A stretch of 64,000 nt of DNA, from assembly GCF_010500245.1 (NCBI RefSeq), contig NZ_JAAGOX010000043.1:124001-188000 (forward strand). Reading direction: 5' to 3'. Of the stretch, positions 17,262 through 26,820 are shown piece after piece. The notes beneath the pieces are model-generated. The model ran no database searches. It was not told the origin of the DNA and saw only the letters and a program-made list of their open reading frames with translations. This DNA comes from Ruegeria sp. PrR005. GTDB taxonomy: Bacteria > Pseudomonadota > Alphaproteobacteria > Rhodobacterales > Rhodobacteraceae. A program made the position numbers and the translations under genes. The number at the start of each line of letters is the position of its first letter. Position 1 is the stretch's first letter.

Positions 17262-18035
17262 CTAGTGTTCTCTTGACGCATATAGGGCTATCGCCGCGGC
17301 GTTCGAGACGTTGAGAGAGCCAAATCCGCCCGCTGCGTCGATCTTGACCAGTTTGTCGACGGTGTCCTTGGTCTTTTGCCGCAGCCCCGGCCCTTCGGCC
17401 CCCAGGACCAGCGCAACGGCCCGATCGCGCCGCCCTGCCAGCGCCGTCTCGATCGTTTCCTCGGCTTCGCCATCGAGCCCCAGTACGATGTAACCTATGC
17501 CCTGCAATTCGGTGATTGCCTCGGACAGGTTGCGCACACGCAGATAGGGCTGGCGTTCCAGCGCGCCGCTGGCCGTCTTTGCCAGCGCGCCGGTTTCAGG
17601 CGCCGAATGGTGCCGGGTCCCGATCACGGCACTGGCGCCCAGAACCTCGGCCGACCGCAAAATGGCGCCCACGTTGTGTGGATCGGTCACCCGGTCGAGC
17701 AGAATCACCCGGGGGCATTCCTGCCCGACGCAGACATCCTCCAGCCGCCCCCAGTCCAATGGTTTGACTTCCAGCGCCGCGCCCTGGTGAACCGAGCCCG
17801 GATCAATCGGCGCGTTGAATTTCCGCGGGTCGACGATCTCCGGCTCGATCCCTGCGGCGGCGATCGCTTCGGCTAGTTTGTCCTTTGCGTTCAGCGTCAC
17901 GATCAGGCGCAGTTTCACCCGGTCAGGGTTCTCCAGAGCATCGCGAACAGCGTGCAGTCCGAACAGCCAGACGGTTTCCGCCGCCGCTGCCTTGCGGGCC
18001 TGTTCCTTCTCGACAACCCATTTCGGTTTCTTCAT
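17262..18035 (-). CDS. rlmB: 23S rRNA (guanosine 2'-O) methyltransferase, TrmH/SpoU family
   Basis: A 257-residue SPOUT methyltransferase. The N-terminal substrate-binding domain (WLFGLHAVRDALENP) is followed by the three SpoU motifs: LDRVTDPHNVGAILRSAEVLG, LVLGAEGPGLR and LNVSNAAAIALY. RlmB methylates the 2'-O of a conserved guanosine in 23S rRNA using AdoMet. Other TrmH-family 2'-O-methyltransferases cannot be excluded. The start at 18035 has GGAGGG upstream. It reads away from the tRNA-Tyr gene. Confidence 0.92.
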   Translation of the reverse strand: MKKPKWVVEKEQARKAAAAETVWLFGLHAVRDALENPDRVKLRLIVTLNAKDKLAEAIAAAGIEPEIVDPRKFNAPIDPGSVHQGAALEVKPLDWGRLEDVCVGQECPRVILLDRVTDPHNVGAILRSAEVLGASAVIGTRHHSAPETGALAKTASGALERQPYLRVRNLSEAITELQGIGYIVLGLDGEAEETIETALAGRRDRAVALVLGAEGPGLRQKTKDTVDKLVKIDAAGGFGSLNVSNAAAIALYASREH

Positions 18036-18150
18036 TTGTGCGCCCTCCGGGGCCTGCGAAAGTTTCCTGCGCCAAAGCGGTTTTTTCCTGTTGACGCTCC
18101 TTTGGCGCGCTTGTAATCACGCCTCCACGTCAGGTGCAACGCCTGACAGT

Positions 18151-18234
18151 GGGCGACAGGCCGCAAGGTGTGGCAGGGGACTGTAACTCCCTCGCGGAGA
18201 CGCACGCCTGGTTCGATTCCAGGGTCGCCCACCA
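18151..18234 (+). tRNA. tRNA-Tyr (GTA)
   Basis: An 84-nt class II tRNA with a long variable arm. Acceptor arms GGGCGAC and GTCGCCC pair; the discriminator is A, and CCA is encoded at 18232-18234. The anticodon loop CTGTAAC holds GTA, and the T-arm GGTTCGATTCC is present. It diverges from rlmB. Confidence 0.95.
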
Positions 18235-18375
18235 TCTCTTTCCAGACAAATGAACGGAACGGATGGTGGATGGCAACCATCGTTTGAAACACGCGCGCGT
18301 CCTGCATGTGCAGGGATCGAAGCTGACACAACCAAGCCAGACGCGCCAGGACAGGAATTCCCGCCCCGGTATCGC

Positions 18376-18897
18376 TCAGGCCGCCTGACTTCTTTCTGCC
18401 AAAACCCGACGCATCCATTGGACGAGCCTGTCGATTTCGGGTTCAAGCTTTTCCGCAGCCCCTTCGGTGAAGTCGAGAAACTTTTCCTCGTTCAGACCGT
18501 TAACCCCCAGCAGAACCGGAATGTCTTGCGCCAGTGCTTCGGCGATCAGGGGACGAAAACCCCGGCCATCGGCCTCGTGCTTGCCGAACTTGTTCACGAT
18601 CAGCAGATCGGGTCCATTGCCCAAGGCGCCCATGACCAGCCCCACCGCGCGTTCCAGCTCGCCCGGATCCAGACGGCACCCTCGCGCACCGGCCCCCAGC
18701 GATTGCGAGATCCGGATCACTTCACCCGTCGGCATGACCCGCAGATCCATGTCGCAATGGGCATTGTCGGCGCATTCGGTATTGGTCTGCACCACACCGG
18801 CCAAGCGTACACCCTCAGCCTCCAGCCGCTCGGCGACGGCACTCAGCAGCCGGTCTGTGGCGCCGCGCGCCTGTGTCGTTACATAGGCCAGGTTCAT
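18376..18897 (-). CDS. DUF2478 family protein
   Basis: A 173-residue cytoplasmic protein of the DUF2478 type, related to NTPase THEP1-like P-loop proteins found near molybdenum and nitrogen-oxide genes. Segments visible are LAYVTTQARGATDRLL at the degenerate nucleotide loop, RLAGVVQTN, and DLLIVNKFGKHEADGRG. A TTG six bases upstream lengthens the frame, but the ATG at 18897 has GGATGGTTGGGA before it. It lies 64 bp after nnrU on the same strand, so the two may be co-transcribed. The function is not established. Confidence 0.78.
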   Translation of the reverse strand: MNLAYVTTQARGATDRLLSAVAERLEAEGVRLAGVVQTNTECADNAHCDMDLRVMPTGEVIRISQSLGAGARGCRLDPGELERAVGLVMGALGNGPDLLIVNKFGKHEADGRGFRPLIAEALAQDIPVLLGVNGLNEEKFLDFTEGAAEKLEPEIDRLVQWMRRVLAERSQAA

Positions 18898-18960
18898 TCC
18901 CAACCATCCTTTCTTCCAACATCACGCATCATCTAGCACGCCCTCCCCCTTTCGGCCACC

Positions 18961-19626
18961 TCAGGGCATCGGTGACACGCCGATGACCGCCGCGTGGCCG
19001 AACAGAAGGATGCCAAACAGCACCCCGGCCAACATCATATCGACCGGGCGCAACAATTCGGCACCATGCCGCAGAGACAGAAGCCGTGTGTTCGCGGCAA
19101 GGCGGTGCCAGTCGCGACCCATGTCCCGCTGCTTGCGACGGTCGATCAGCCGCATGCCCAACATTGCGAAGCCCGCAAAAAGGCCGAACAGCAGCACATG
19201 TGCCAAATCGCCATTTGCCAGCATGTGGGCCAACGACCAGAGTGCCAGCGCCAAGGGCAGCGGGTGGCGCGAAAACGCCAGAACGCCCGGCGCGGCCGGG
19301 TCGAACGGCCCCGGCCCCATTCCGCCAAAGGACAGCGGATTGCAGACGCGCATGCCCGCAACGGCAATCAGGCAAACAACCGGCATCAGGATCATCGGAA
19401 CCCAGCGCAGGATGGGCAAGGGCGGGATCACCTCGACATAGGGCGCCGCGCCCGCGGCCACGATCAGCCAATACAGCACCGCAAGCGACAACAGGGAATA
19501 GGCCACCAGATAGCCACGCAGCCCCAGTCGCGCAACCAACCAGGGCCGGACAGGCGGCCGGACCGGGATGGCGTGGCTGAGCAGGAACACGGCCAAAGCC
19601 GCCGCAAACGCACCCCATCCGCCCAT
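18961..19626 (-). CDS. NnrU family membrane protein
   Basis: A 221-residue integral membrane protein with about six hydrophobic segments, matching NnrU: the N-terminal AVFLLSHAIPVRP, GMRVCNPLSFGGMGP and AFSRHPLPLALALWSLAHMLANGD. NnrU was named for its place beside denitrification genes in Rhodobacter, and it is related to plant 15-cis-zeta-carotene isomerase, a haem protein. Histidines in SRHP and SLAH may be haem ligands. No nitrate or nitric oxide reductase genes lie in the window, so its role here is open. Confidence 0.85.
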   Translation of the reverse strand: MGGWGAFAAALAVFLLSHAIPVRPPVRPWLVARLGLRGYLVAYSLLSLAVLYWLIVAAGAAPYVEVIPPLPILRWVPMILMPVVCLIAVAGMRVCNPLSFGGMGPGPFDPAAPGVLAFSRHPLPLALALWSLAHMLANGDLAHVLLFGLFAGFAMLGMRLIDRRKQRDMGRDWHRLAANTRLLSLRHGAELLRPVDMMLAGVLFGILLFGHAAVIGVSPMP

Positions 19627-19713
19627 CTCTTGCCTCCGTCACATTCCGACCGATCCTAGATCGGCGCTTGCGGTCCGGCCTTGCGCAAAGTCAAGCCGGA
19701 CCACAAGACGGGA

Positions 19714-21780
19714 TCACAGGCCAAGCGCCTTGCGCCGCTCCTCGGCAAAGCCCTGCACCAACCGGTCCGCAATCAGCGCCAGAATGGCCATGGCCGCCCC
19801 CGCTGAAATGCCCAGCCCCACATCCGCCTGCCCCAGTGCCAGATAGATCGACTGGCCCAGACCGGTCGTCCCGATCAGCGCCGCGATCACCAGCATCGAG
19901 AAGGCATAGAGAATGGTCTGGTTAAGCCCCAGCAGGATGGTCGGCGCGGCATAGGGGGCGCGCACATCGCGCAGGATCTGCCACTCAGTCGCACCGCTGG
20001 AGATGGCGGCCTCCATCATCTCATCCGGCGTATCCACCAAACCGTGGCGGGTATAGCGGATCATCGGCACGATGGCATAGGCGCAGATCGCCAGAAAGGC
20101 CGAGAACTCTCCAATCTGGAACAGCATCAGCACCGGGATCAGAAAGACGAAAAGTGGAATGGTTTGCAGCATGTCACAGATCGGCCGCACAACACGCCAG
20201 ACCGGTGCCCATATGGCACTGGCCACGCCAATAGCCCCGCCCACAACAGCACAGGCAAACACCGAGGCGCCACAGAGGTAGAGCGACAGAAGCGCCCGGT
20301 CCCACAGGCCCGAGACCAGGATCGTGCAAAGCAGAACCACCACCAAGATGGCCAGCCGCCGACCGCCTGCCACATATCCCAGCGCCGCCGCCCCCGTCAG
20401 CACAAAGGGCCAGGGCAGGTTGGTCACCCCGGTCTCGATCATGCCAAAGGCGATCAGGACAACGATGCCGCCTGTCACGTTACCGCGCCACGCCAGCAAG
20501 AGACCCAGCGCGCCCCCCAGGCCGAAGACCAGGGCGCTCATCGCCGGGGACCACATGAACCCCCAGGTAAAGGGTAGAACAGCCTGATCCAGCCCGATCC
20601 TGAGCGGCAGCAGGATGTAAAAGAGGGTGTTGTTCTTCAACGCCTCCAGCGCCATGCCATTGGCTTGGGTAAAGCGGGTCAGCCCGCGATCCATGCTGTC
20701 GGCCACCCCGTCGAGCATTGCCACCTCGGACGCACCCGGCAGGCTGGACCAGAACAGCACGGTGAATGCCACGGCAAAGGCCAGAACCGCCCAGACAACC
20801 CGCAGGTCATATCGTTTGCGTTCTGTCGCCAGCACCGCGCTCATCCGGTCGATCACCACGGCAAAGATCACGATCACCATGCCGGCCAGCAGCGATGGGC
20901 CGAATTGTGCCTTGCGCATGGTCAACAGCACTTCCCAGCCGATGTCGTTGAACCCCCCGATGACGGCGGCGATGATCACCATGCTGAGCGCGGCCATCAG
21001 GCACTGGTTGAAGCCCACCATGATCTGGCGCGAGGCCGAGGGGATTTCGACCTGAAACAGTTGCTGCATGCGGGAGCCGCCGGACATGATCGCGGCTTCC
21101 TTGATCTCGGCCTCGACCCGCTCCAGCCCCAGCATCACGTTGCGCGCCATCGGCGGCGCGGCATAGATCGCCGAGGCGATCAAACCAACGACCGGGCCAA
21201 ACCCGAAGAGCAGCAACAAGGGCGTGAGATAGGCGAATGTCGGCACCGTCTGCATGATGTCCAGCACCGCCTGAACCGCACCCTTAACCCTCGGCACTTC
21301 GTTGGCAAGGATGCCGATACCGCCACCGACAACCAGCGCCACAGGCACCGACACGGCGACCAGCGCCAGCGTGTTCATGCCCTCGTGCCAATACCCCGAG
21401 GCCAGTACCAGCCCCAGTCCAAAGAAACCGAGGGCAGCCATCGACAGCCCGCCAAGGTACCAGCCCAGCGCGGTCACAATACCGATCACCATCGGCCAGG
21501 GCGTGGCGTTCAGGGCGGTGTTCGCCCAGTCCATGGGATAGACCATGACGTCCGAGAACAGCCGGGCCACCGGTTTGATCCAGCCCAACAGCCAGGTCAG
21601 CGCGGTACCGACCCAATCGGTCATCGGCAAGACCCAGGTCTTGGGCCAGGCGCCAAGCCAGGGCACGACCGGTTCCAACGCCAGGCAGAGTGCGCCCACC
21701 AGCGCGGTGATCAGGGCGGCCTTTGCCCCCACCGTCAGTCGCGTTGCGTGCGGTGCCGCAACATCCGCAACCGCACTCAT
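19714..21780 (-). CDS. quaternary-amine ABC transporter, fused double permease
   Basis: A 688-residue inner-membrane protein with two ProW/OpuAB-like permease domains in one chain, where single-domain homologues have about 280-350 residues. The coupling motif for the ATPase appears twice: EIKEAAIMSGGSRMQQLFQVEIP near residue 220, and EMMEAAISSGATEWQILRDVRAP near 610. Its ATG overlaps the stop of the ATPase gene by 4 nt. With the two upstream genes it forms an importer for glycine betaine, choline, proline betaine or TMAO. The fused form is common in marine Rhodobacterales, as I recall. Confidence 0.9.
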   Translation of the reverse strand: MSAVADVAAPHATRLTVGAKAALITALVGALCLALEPVVPWLGAWPKTWVLPMTDWVGTALTWLLGWIKPVARLFSDVMVYPMDWANTALNATPWPMVIGIVTALGWYLGGLSMAALGFFGLGLVLASGYWHEGMNTLALVAVSVPVALVVGGGIGILANEVPRVKGAVQAVLDIMQTVPTFAYLTPLLLLFGFGPVVGLIASAIYAAPPMARNVMLGLERVEAEIKEAAIMSGGSRMQQLFQVEIPSASRQIMVGFNQCLMAALSMVIIAAVIGGFNDIGWEVLLTMRKAQFGPSLLAGMVIVIFAVVIDRMSAVLATERKRYDLRVVWAVLAFAVAFTVLFWSSLPGASEVAMLDGVADSMDRGLTRFTQANGMALEALKNNTLFYILLPLRIGLDQAVLPFTWGFMWSPAMSALVFGLGGALGLLLAWRGNVTGGIVVLIAFGMIETGVTNLPWPFVLTGAAALGYVAGGRRLAILVVVLLCTILVSGLWDRALLSLYLCGASVFACAVVGGAIGVASAIWAPVWRVVRPICDMLQTIPLFVFLIPVLMLFQIGEFSAFLAICAYAIVPMIRYTRHGLVDTPDEMMEAAISSGATEWQILRDVRAPYAAPTILLGLNQTILYAFSMLVIAALIGTTGLGQSIYLALGQADVGLGISAGAAMAILALIADRLVQGFAEERRKALGL

Positions 21781-22829
21781 GCCTCGTCCACCTGCAAGGC
21801 GGCGGCAAGATCCGAAGGATTGACCGTCCCGACGATCGCGCCGCCCGCATCCCGTACCGGTACCGGCTGGTAAAGCTCCATGCAGCGCGCCAACGCCGCG
21901 TCGAGCGTCATGTTGGTGGTCAGGCCCGGATCGTCAGGACCACGCTCACCATCCCCCGCCTGCATGACCGAGGCTACCCTTGCATGGCGGCCCTTGGCCA
22001 CATCCTTGGAAAACTCGCGCACATAGTCGTCAACCGGCTGCAACACGATTTCGGTCGGCGTGCCGATCTGTACGATCTTGCCATCTCGCATGATGGCGAT
22101 CCGGTCGGCCAGTTTCAGCGCTTCGGCGATATCGTGGGTGATAAAGACGATGGATTTCCTGAGCGTCGCCTGAATGCGCAGGAATTCATCCTGCAACTGC
22201 CGCCGGATGAGCGGGTCAAGCGCTGAGAACGGCTCGTCCAGGAACCAGATGTCAGGATTCACCGCCAGGCTGCGGGCAATACCCACGCGCTGGCGTTGTC
22301 CGCCCGACAGTTGGCGCGGGAAACTGTCCTCGCGCCCGTCCAGCCCGACCAGCGAGATCACCTCCTGCGCGCGGGCGCGGCGTTCCTTGCGCCCTACTCC
22401 CTGCACCTTGAGCGGATAGGCCACGTTTTCGGCCACAGTCATATGCGGGAAAAGGCCGAAATGCTGAAACACCATGCCCAGCTTTCGCCGCCGCAATTCG
22501 GTGAGCTTCTGCTTGCTCGCGCCAATGACGTTCTCGCCGTCGATGCGGATCTCGCCACCAGTGCCCGGCAACAGTTGCGAGATACAGCGGATCAGCGTGG
22601 ACTTGCCCGAACCGGACAGGCCCATGATCACAAACAGCTCGCCCTCGCGCACCTCGAAACTGGCGTCCTGCACCGCAGGGATATACCCCCGTGCGCGCAG
22701 ATCCTCGGCCGCTGCATCAGCATTGCCCCCTGACCGGGCCAGCGCTTCGGTCAGGGCCTTGTCCGCGCTCGGGCCAAAAACCTGCCAGAGACTCTGGCAG
22801 GCGATGGCCGGCGTATCCGACGTACTCAC
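21777..22829 (-). CDS. proV: quaternary-amine ABC transporter, ATP-binding protein
   Basis: A 350-residue ProV/OpuAA-type ATPase. Walker A is GLSGSGKST, the signature is LSGGQRQRVGIARSLA, Walker B is IWFLDEPFSALD, and a switch His follows in FITHDIAEA. A C-terminal region of about 90 residues resembles a CBS-type regulatory part (VRDAGGAIVGTVNPSDLAAAL). It begins with GTG at 22829, 9 nt after the binding-protein stop, and overlaps the permease start by 4 nt. ATP hydrolysis drives substrate import. Confidence 0.92.
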   Translation of the reverse strand: MSTSDTPAIACQSLWQVFGPSADKALTEALARSGGNADAAAEDLRARGYIPAVQDASFEVREGELFVIMGLSGSGKSTLIRCISQLLPGTGGEIRIDGENVIGASKQKLTELRRRKLGMVFQHFGLFPHMTVAENVAYPLKVQGVGRKERRARAQEVISLVGLDGREDSFPRQLSGGQRQRVGIARSLAVNPDIWFLDEPFSALDPLIRRQLQDEFLRIQATLRKSIVFITHDIAEALKLADRIAIMRDGKIVQIGTPTEIVLQPVDDYVREFSKDVAKGRHARVASVMQAGDGERGPDDPGLTTNMTLDAALARCMELYQPVPVRDAGGAIVGTVNPSDLAAALQVDEA

Positions 22830-22838
22830 GTCAGCGGC

Positions 22839-23789
22839 TCACTTGGTTGCCGCATCGACGACGGGGCGCCAGCTGCCCTCGTTCTCGGCCATCCATGCGG
22901 CGACCACATCCTCGACCGAGCCGCCATCGACGTCGATCTTGCCCATCATCGGCTGCTGCGCCTCGACGCTCAGCTGATAGTTGGACAGGATTTCATAGGC
23001 CGCTGGCCATTTTTCGGCAAAGCCGGACCAGGACGCCTTGAAGATACGGCTGGGCGCGAAGTCGCAGTCGTTCACGGCATTCGGGTTCGGGCCCCAGGCC
23101 GGATCGTTGAAGCATTCCTCGTTGCCCACCGGCAGATCGACGAATTTGACGTCATAGGCCGACATCGCCCAATGCGGCTGCCAGAAGGTGATGAGCAGCG
23201 GCGACTTGCGCTCGGTCGAGGCGCGCAACTCGGCAATCAACGCCCCTTCGGACCCTGCCGGAACGGCCTTGATCGGCAGGTCGAACCCGGTCATCCGGTC
23301 AGCCCCCGGCGTGCCCCAGTCTGCGGGATAGTCGACCAGCCGGCCCATCGGGATAGTTTCGGCGGTGGCAAACACCTGCGCGCAATCCTTCAGTGCCTCC
23401 CACGCGGGCAGTCCCGGGCACAGGTCGGCAACATGCGCCGGATAGGCAATGCCTTCGCGCGCATTCAGGCCGAGGTCGCCGATTTCGACAACGGTCCCCT
23501 CCGAGATTTTCTTTGCGTATTCGTCGGACACGTTCGACGACCAGATTTCCAGCGTCGCGTGAATGTCGCCATCCGCCAGCGCCTGGAACTGGTTCATCAT
23601 GCCTGCGGTCACGTATTCGACCTTGTATCCCGCCGCCTTGAGCATCTCGCCCGCGACATGGGTGGTGACGTGCTGTCCGGTCCATTCATTGATCGCCAGC
23701 TTGATCGGCTCGTCTGCAGCGCCCATGTCGGCGGCCTGCACGGCACCAGCCAACGCGGTCAGCGCGATTCCCAGTCCGATGGTCTTCAT
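22839..23789 (-). CDS. quaternary-amine ABC transporter, substrate-binding protein
   Basis: A 316-residue periplasmic binding protein of the OpuAC/ProX/ChoX type with signal peptide MKTIGLGIALTALAGAVQA. Aromatic-box candidates lie in LAINEWTGQHV, ATLEIWSSNVSDEYAKK and ITFWQPHWAMSAYDVKFVDLP, the usual cage for trimethylammonium groups. It is the first gene of the three-gene operon. Choline, glycine betaine, carnitine or TMAO are possible; no catabolic gene in the window decides. Cysteines in LCPGL, KDCAQV, NEECF and NDCDF probably form two disulfides. Confidence 0.9.
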   Translation of the reverse strand: MKTIGLGIALTALAGAVQAADMGAADEPIKLAINEWTGQHVTTHVAGEMLKAAGYKVEYVTAGMMNQFQALADGDIHATLEIWSSNVSDEYAKKISEGTVVEIGDLGLNAREGIAYPAHVADLCPGLPAWEALKDCAQVFATAETIPMGRLVDYPADWGTPGADRMTGFDLPIKAVPAGSEGALIAELRASTERKSPLLITFWQPHWAMSAYDVKFVDLPVGNEECFNDPAWGPNPNAVNDCDFAPSRIFKASWSGFAEKWPAAYEILSNYQLSVEAQQPMMGKIDVDGGSVEDVVAAWMAENEGSWRPVVDAATK

Positions 23790-23865
23790 CCTCAGTCTCC
23801 CTGTTTCTTTGGTTCGCTAAGTATCCGTCCTGCATCGCCAGCTGTCACGCCAGATGTTGCAGTCG

Positions 23866-23889
23866 GTTATTGATTGACCAGTCAATAAC
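23866..23889. promoter_or_regulatory. BetI/TetR-like operator before the ABC transporter
   Basis: Two nested palindromes share a centre region: GTTATTGA (23866-23873) with TCAATAAC (23882-23889), and TTGAC (23874-23878) with GTCAA (23881-23885). The composition (ATTGA, TCAAT arms) resembles BetI-type operators of choline-responsive genes. It is 77 bp upstream of the binding-protein start and 156 bp upstream of the divergent thioesterase. No betI gene is in the window. Confidence 0.6.
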
Positions 23890-24044
23890 ATGGTTTCAGG
23901 CACTTTTGTCGAGATTTTTTTGCAGATGCCCGCCTTGAGGACCCCGGAAACGCAACTTGGCTTGATCGCGATGGGCGCCTATCCTGCGCAAAACGTCACT
24001 CTTCAGAGGCAGGACATGACCCCGATTAAAGGAACACCCACGGT

Positions 24045-24452
24045 ATGCTAACCGTCGAATCCGCCGAACAAATTCTCGACGAGAACTTCGCCAAATGGGT
24101 CCGTGCGCTGGACCTGACCGTGATCTCCATCGACAAGACACATGCGCTGATGCGGATGCCGCTTGCCGAACATCTGGCGCGGGTGGGTGGGATCGTGTCA
24201 GGCCAGGCTCTGGCGGCACTGGCCGACACCACGATGGTGCTGGCCGCAGTCGCGCATGGAGATAGCTTCAAACTCTATGCGACCACAGACCTTCATACCC
24301 AGTTTCTGCGTCCGGGCACGGGTACGGCTATCCTGTGCCGGGCCGAAGTTGTGCGTGCTGGCAAGGCGCTGGTCTTTGCCCGCGCCAACATGACCGAAGA
24401 GACCAGCGGCAAGCTTGTGGCGACGGCGACCGCCACTTTTTACGCTCCTTGA
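24045..24452 (+). CDS. PaaI/YdiI-type hotdog thioesterase
   Basis: A 135-residue single hotdog domain. It has the PaaI-like pattern: ALMRMPLAEHLARVGGIVSGQALAALADTTM, in which the aspartate in LADTTM corresponds to a catalytic position in this family, then YATTDLHTQFLRPGTG. It would hydrolyse an acyl-CoA; the acyl group is unknown. The start at 24045 fits the family N-terminus. It diverges from the ABC transporter and is followed by the glycosylase 51 bp later. Confidence 0.87.
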   Translation: MLTVESAEQILDENFAKWVRALDLTVISIDKTHALMRMPLAEHLARVGGIVSGQALAALADTTMVLAAVAHGDSFKLYATTDLHTQFLRPGTGTAILCRAEVVRAGKALVFARANMTEETSGKLVATATATFYAP

Positions 24453-24503
24453 GCAGAACTACGGTCGGCACTGTGGCGAAAAGAGCAGGAAAGGAGATCG
24501 GAC

Positions 24504-25166
24504 ATGCACCATTTCGATGAAATCTACGACCTGGCCGCTGCGCGCCACGGCGGCAAGGCCGCGCTGGAAGGAAGACTGCAAAAGCCGAAAAGCCCGGATG
24601 AGCTGACCGCAATGCCGGATGACCGCTGGCTCTCGGTCATTACAAAGTGCATCTTTCAGGCTGGCTTCAACTGGAAAGTGATCGAAGCCAAATGGGACGG
24701 GTTCGAGGCGGCCTTTGACGGGTTCGACATCGGCCGGTGCGCATTCATGGATGACGAGAAGTTCGATGCGCTGCTCGTCGACTCCCGGATCGTGCGTAAC
24801 GGAACAAAGATCGCCACTGTGCGGGACAACGCCGCCTTTCTCCTTGAGCTGCGCCAGGACGGCGGCGCGGGCAAGGTGTTGGGGACCTGGCCCTCATCTG
24901 ACTATGTCGGCCTGCTCGACATGCTCAAGACCCGCGGTGCGCGGCTGGGCGGAACAACGGCCCAATACGCGATGCGCTTTGCCGGCCGCGACAGTTTCAT
25001 CCTGTCGCGGGACGTGACCGCCCGCCTGTTCGCCGAAGGGGTGGTCGACAAGCCGCCAAGCTCCAAGAAGGCGATGGCGCAGGTGCAAGCGGCCTTCAAC
25101 ACCTGGATGGAGCAATCCGGACGGTCGCTGACCGAGATTAGCCGCGTTCTGGCGATGAGCCTCTGA
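24504..25166 (+). CDS. DNA-3-methyladenine glycosylase I-like protein
   Basis: A 220-residue protein resembling the helix-hairpin-helix Tag family: ITKCIFQAGFNWKVIEAKWDGFEAAFDGF corresponds to the Tag region with the aromatic base-recognition residues, and VRNGTKIATVRDNA to the segment before the core helices. Classical Tag carries a zinc site with N- and C-terminal Cys/His; I do not see it complete here. It would remove alkylated adenine from DNA, but the divergence leaves that open. The start has AAAGGAG upstream. Confidence 0.7.
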   Translation: MHHFDEIYDLAAARHGGKAALEGRLQKPKSPDELTAMPDDRWLSVITKCIFQAGFNWKVIEAKWDGFEAAFDGFDIGRCAFMDDEKFDALLVDSRIVRNGTKIATVRDNAAFLLELRQDGGAGKVLGTWPSSDYVGLLDMLKTRGARLGGTTAQYAMRFAGRDSFILSRDVTARLFAEGVVDKPPSSKKAMAQVQAAFNTWMEQSGRSLTEISRVLAMSL

Positions 25167-25170
25167 CCAA

Positions 25171-25212
25171 CAGAAAGGGCGGACGCAGGTTGGCCGCCCT
25201 TCTGTCTGTTTC
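25171..25212. terminator. terminator between glycosylase and sulfatase genes
   Basis: AAGGGCGG (25175-25182) pairs with CCGCCCTT (25194-25201), extended by CAG/CTG with one bulge. T-rich sequence follows on the plus strand. The two genes converge here. Confidence 0.7.
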
Positions 25213-25221
25213 TATTGGCGT

Positions 25222-26820
25222 TTACTGCAACGCCTTGGACAAGAAATCCTCAACCACATTCGACATGTCAAAGGACGCCCCGCCCTGAACCGGGGGATAC
25301 TCTGCCAGAGACTGTAGATGCTGCCCCAACAGCACGTTCATGGGCTGGAACAGCCACGAAACCTTTTGGATCAGGTGACCGTAGGAATCCGTGCTGTCAT
25401 AACTTTCGAACGGGTCCATACGCAGGTTGAACACGCGCGGCATCGAATGGGCGACGATGTCTCCATAATAATCCTCGCGGGTGATGAAGTGGAACTTCCA
25501 CGGCCCCATCCGAACGGCTGCCAGCATCCCTTCGTAATAGTGAAAGATATGGTTGCGGGCCGAGGCCGCCGCTTCGCCTGTCCAGTACGGCAGGTTGTTC
25601 ACCCCGTCGATGACCTGCTGCTTTTCTTCCATCACTTCGGCGGCCACATCTTCCATACCCGCGGCCGCCGCCAGAGACGTGAACATGTCCTGGTGGCCCT
25701 GGATACCGTTCAGGACCCTGCCTGCTTCAATGACGCCGGGCCAGCGCAGCATCGAGATCACACGAACGCCCCCCTCCCATGTCGTCATTTTCTCGCCGCG
25801 GAATGGTGTCGTCGCACCGTGCGGCCACGAGGAGTGCTCGGGCCCGTTATCGGTCGAATACCAGACGATGGTATTCTCGGCGAGGCCCTGCTCTTCGAGC
25901 CAGTCGAGCACGAGCCCGATATCATGGTCATGCTGAAGCATGCCCGATCCGTGGTAGTCGGATTCCGACGTATACTCTTCGGCCGCATACCGCCATTTGT
26001 CGTCCAGCCGGGTATACAGGTGCATCCGGCTCGTATTCAGCCAGACAAAAAACGGCTCGTCGGCCTCTTTCGCACTTGCCATGAAGTTCTGTGCAAGCGG
26101 GATGACTTCGGCTGAATCGAAGTTTTTCATCCGTTCCTGGGTCAACGGTCCGGTGTCTTCGATCGTCTGCATCCCCACGCGGCCAAATCGGGGCTGTTCC
26201 GTCGGATCGTCGGTTTCGCTGGCAAAGCTGTGGATCACGCCGCGCGTCCCGAATTGCGCCTCGTATTCTTCCAGACTGCCGGAAAATTCCTTGCCGAAAC
26301 GCTGATAGTCACGCTGCTCGGCTTCTTCCTGCGTGTTCAGGTGATAAAGGTTGCCGAAAAATTCGTCGAAACCGTGGACCGTCGGCAGGTGCTCGTTACG
26401 GTCACCAAGGTGGTTCTTGCCGAAATGGCCGGTACGGTACCCGATCTGCTTTAACTGTTCTGCCAAAGTCGGCGAGGCAGCTTGAAGCCCCAGCGGAGAG
26501 CCCGGCTGGCCAACCGTCGTCATGCCTGACCGAATTGGGTATTGGCCCGTGATGAATGCGGCGCGGCCAGCCGTGCAGCTGGGTTGCGCATAATGGTCGG
26601 TAAACCGAACTCCCTCTGCGGCGATCCGGTCTATGTTGGGTGTAGTGTATCCCATCGTTCCCATCCCGTAGGCGGAAACGTTCTGCCATCCGATATCATC
26701 ACCCCAGATGACGAGAATATTGGGTTTGGCACTGTTTTCCTGTGCCCACGCGGGAACCAGGTGGACCATTGAAATCAGGGCCAGTGTCGCGATACTTCGA
26801 AGCGGCTTTCTCATTGGCAT
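25222..26820 (-). CDS. exported type I sulfatase (arylsulfatase family)
   Basis: A 532-residue protein with a signal peptide (to about AWA, residue 26). The sulfatase core begins with the metal-binding pair in VIWGDDIGW. The formylglycine motif is [16 protein letters not shown], with Cys82 as the residue to be oxidised; the third position is Ala instead of the more common Pro. Further ligands appear in [10 protein letters not shown] and [15 protein letters not shown]. It would hydrolyse a sulfate ester in the periplasm. No maturing enzyme lies nearby. It stands alone between convergent genes. The substrate (aryl sulfate, polysaccharide or other) is unknown. Confidence 0.9.
   Translation of the reverse strand: MPMRKPLRSIATLALISMVHLVPAWAQENSAKPNILVIWGDDIGWQNVSAYGMGTMGYTTPNIDRIAAEGVRFTDHYAQPSCTAGRAAFITGQYPIRSGMTTVGQPGSPLGLQAASPTLAEQLKQIGYRTGHFGKNHLGDRNEHLPTVHGFDEFFGNLYHLNTQEEAEQRDYQRFGKEFSGSLEEYEAQFGTRGVIHSFASETDDPTEQPRFGRVGMQTIEDTGPLTQERMKNFDSAEVIPLAQNFMASAKEADEPFFVWLNTSRMHLYTRLDDKWRYAAEEYTSESDYHGSGMLQHDHDIGLVLDWLEEQGLAENTIVWYSTDNGPEHSSWPHGATTPFRGEKMTTWEGGVRVISMLRWPGVIEAGRVLNGIQGHQDMFTSLAAAAGMEDVAAEVMEEKQQVIDGVNNLPYWTGEAAASARNHIFHYYEGMLAAVRMGPWKFHFITREDYYGDIVAHSMPRVFNLRMDPFESYDSTDSYGHLIQKVSWLFQPMNVLLGQHLQSLAEYPPVQGGASFDMSNVVEDFLSKALQ

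Noticed and set aside
25222-26820. Choline sulfatase, given the nearby quaternary-amine transporter
   Set aside because: The sulfatase motif is CTAGR, not the CSPSR usual for BetC, and the gene lies 1.4 kb away with two unrelated genes between.
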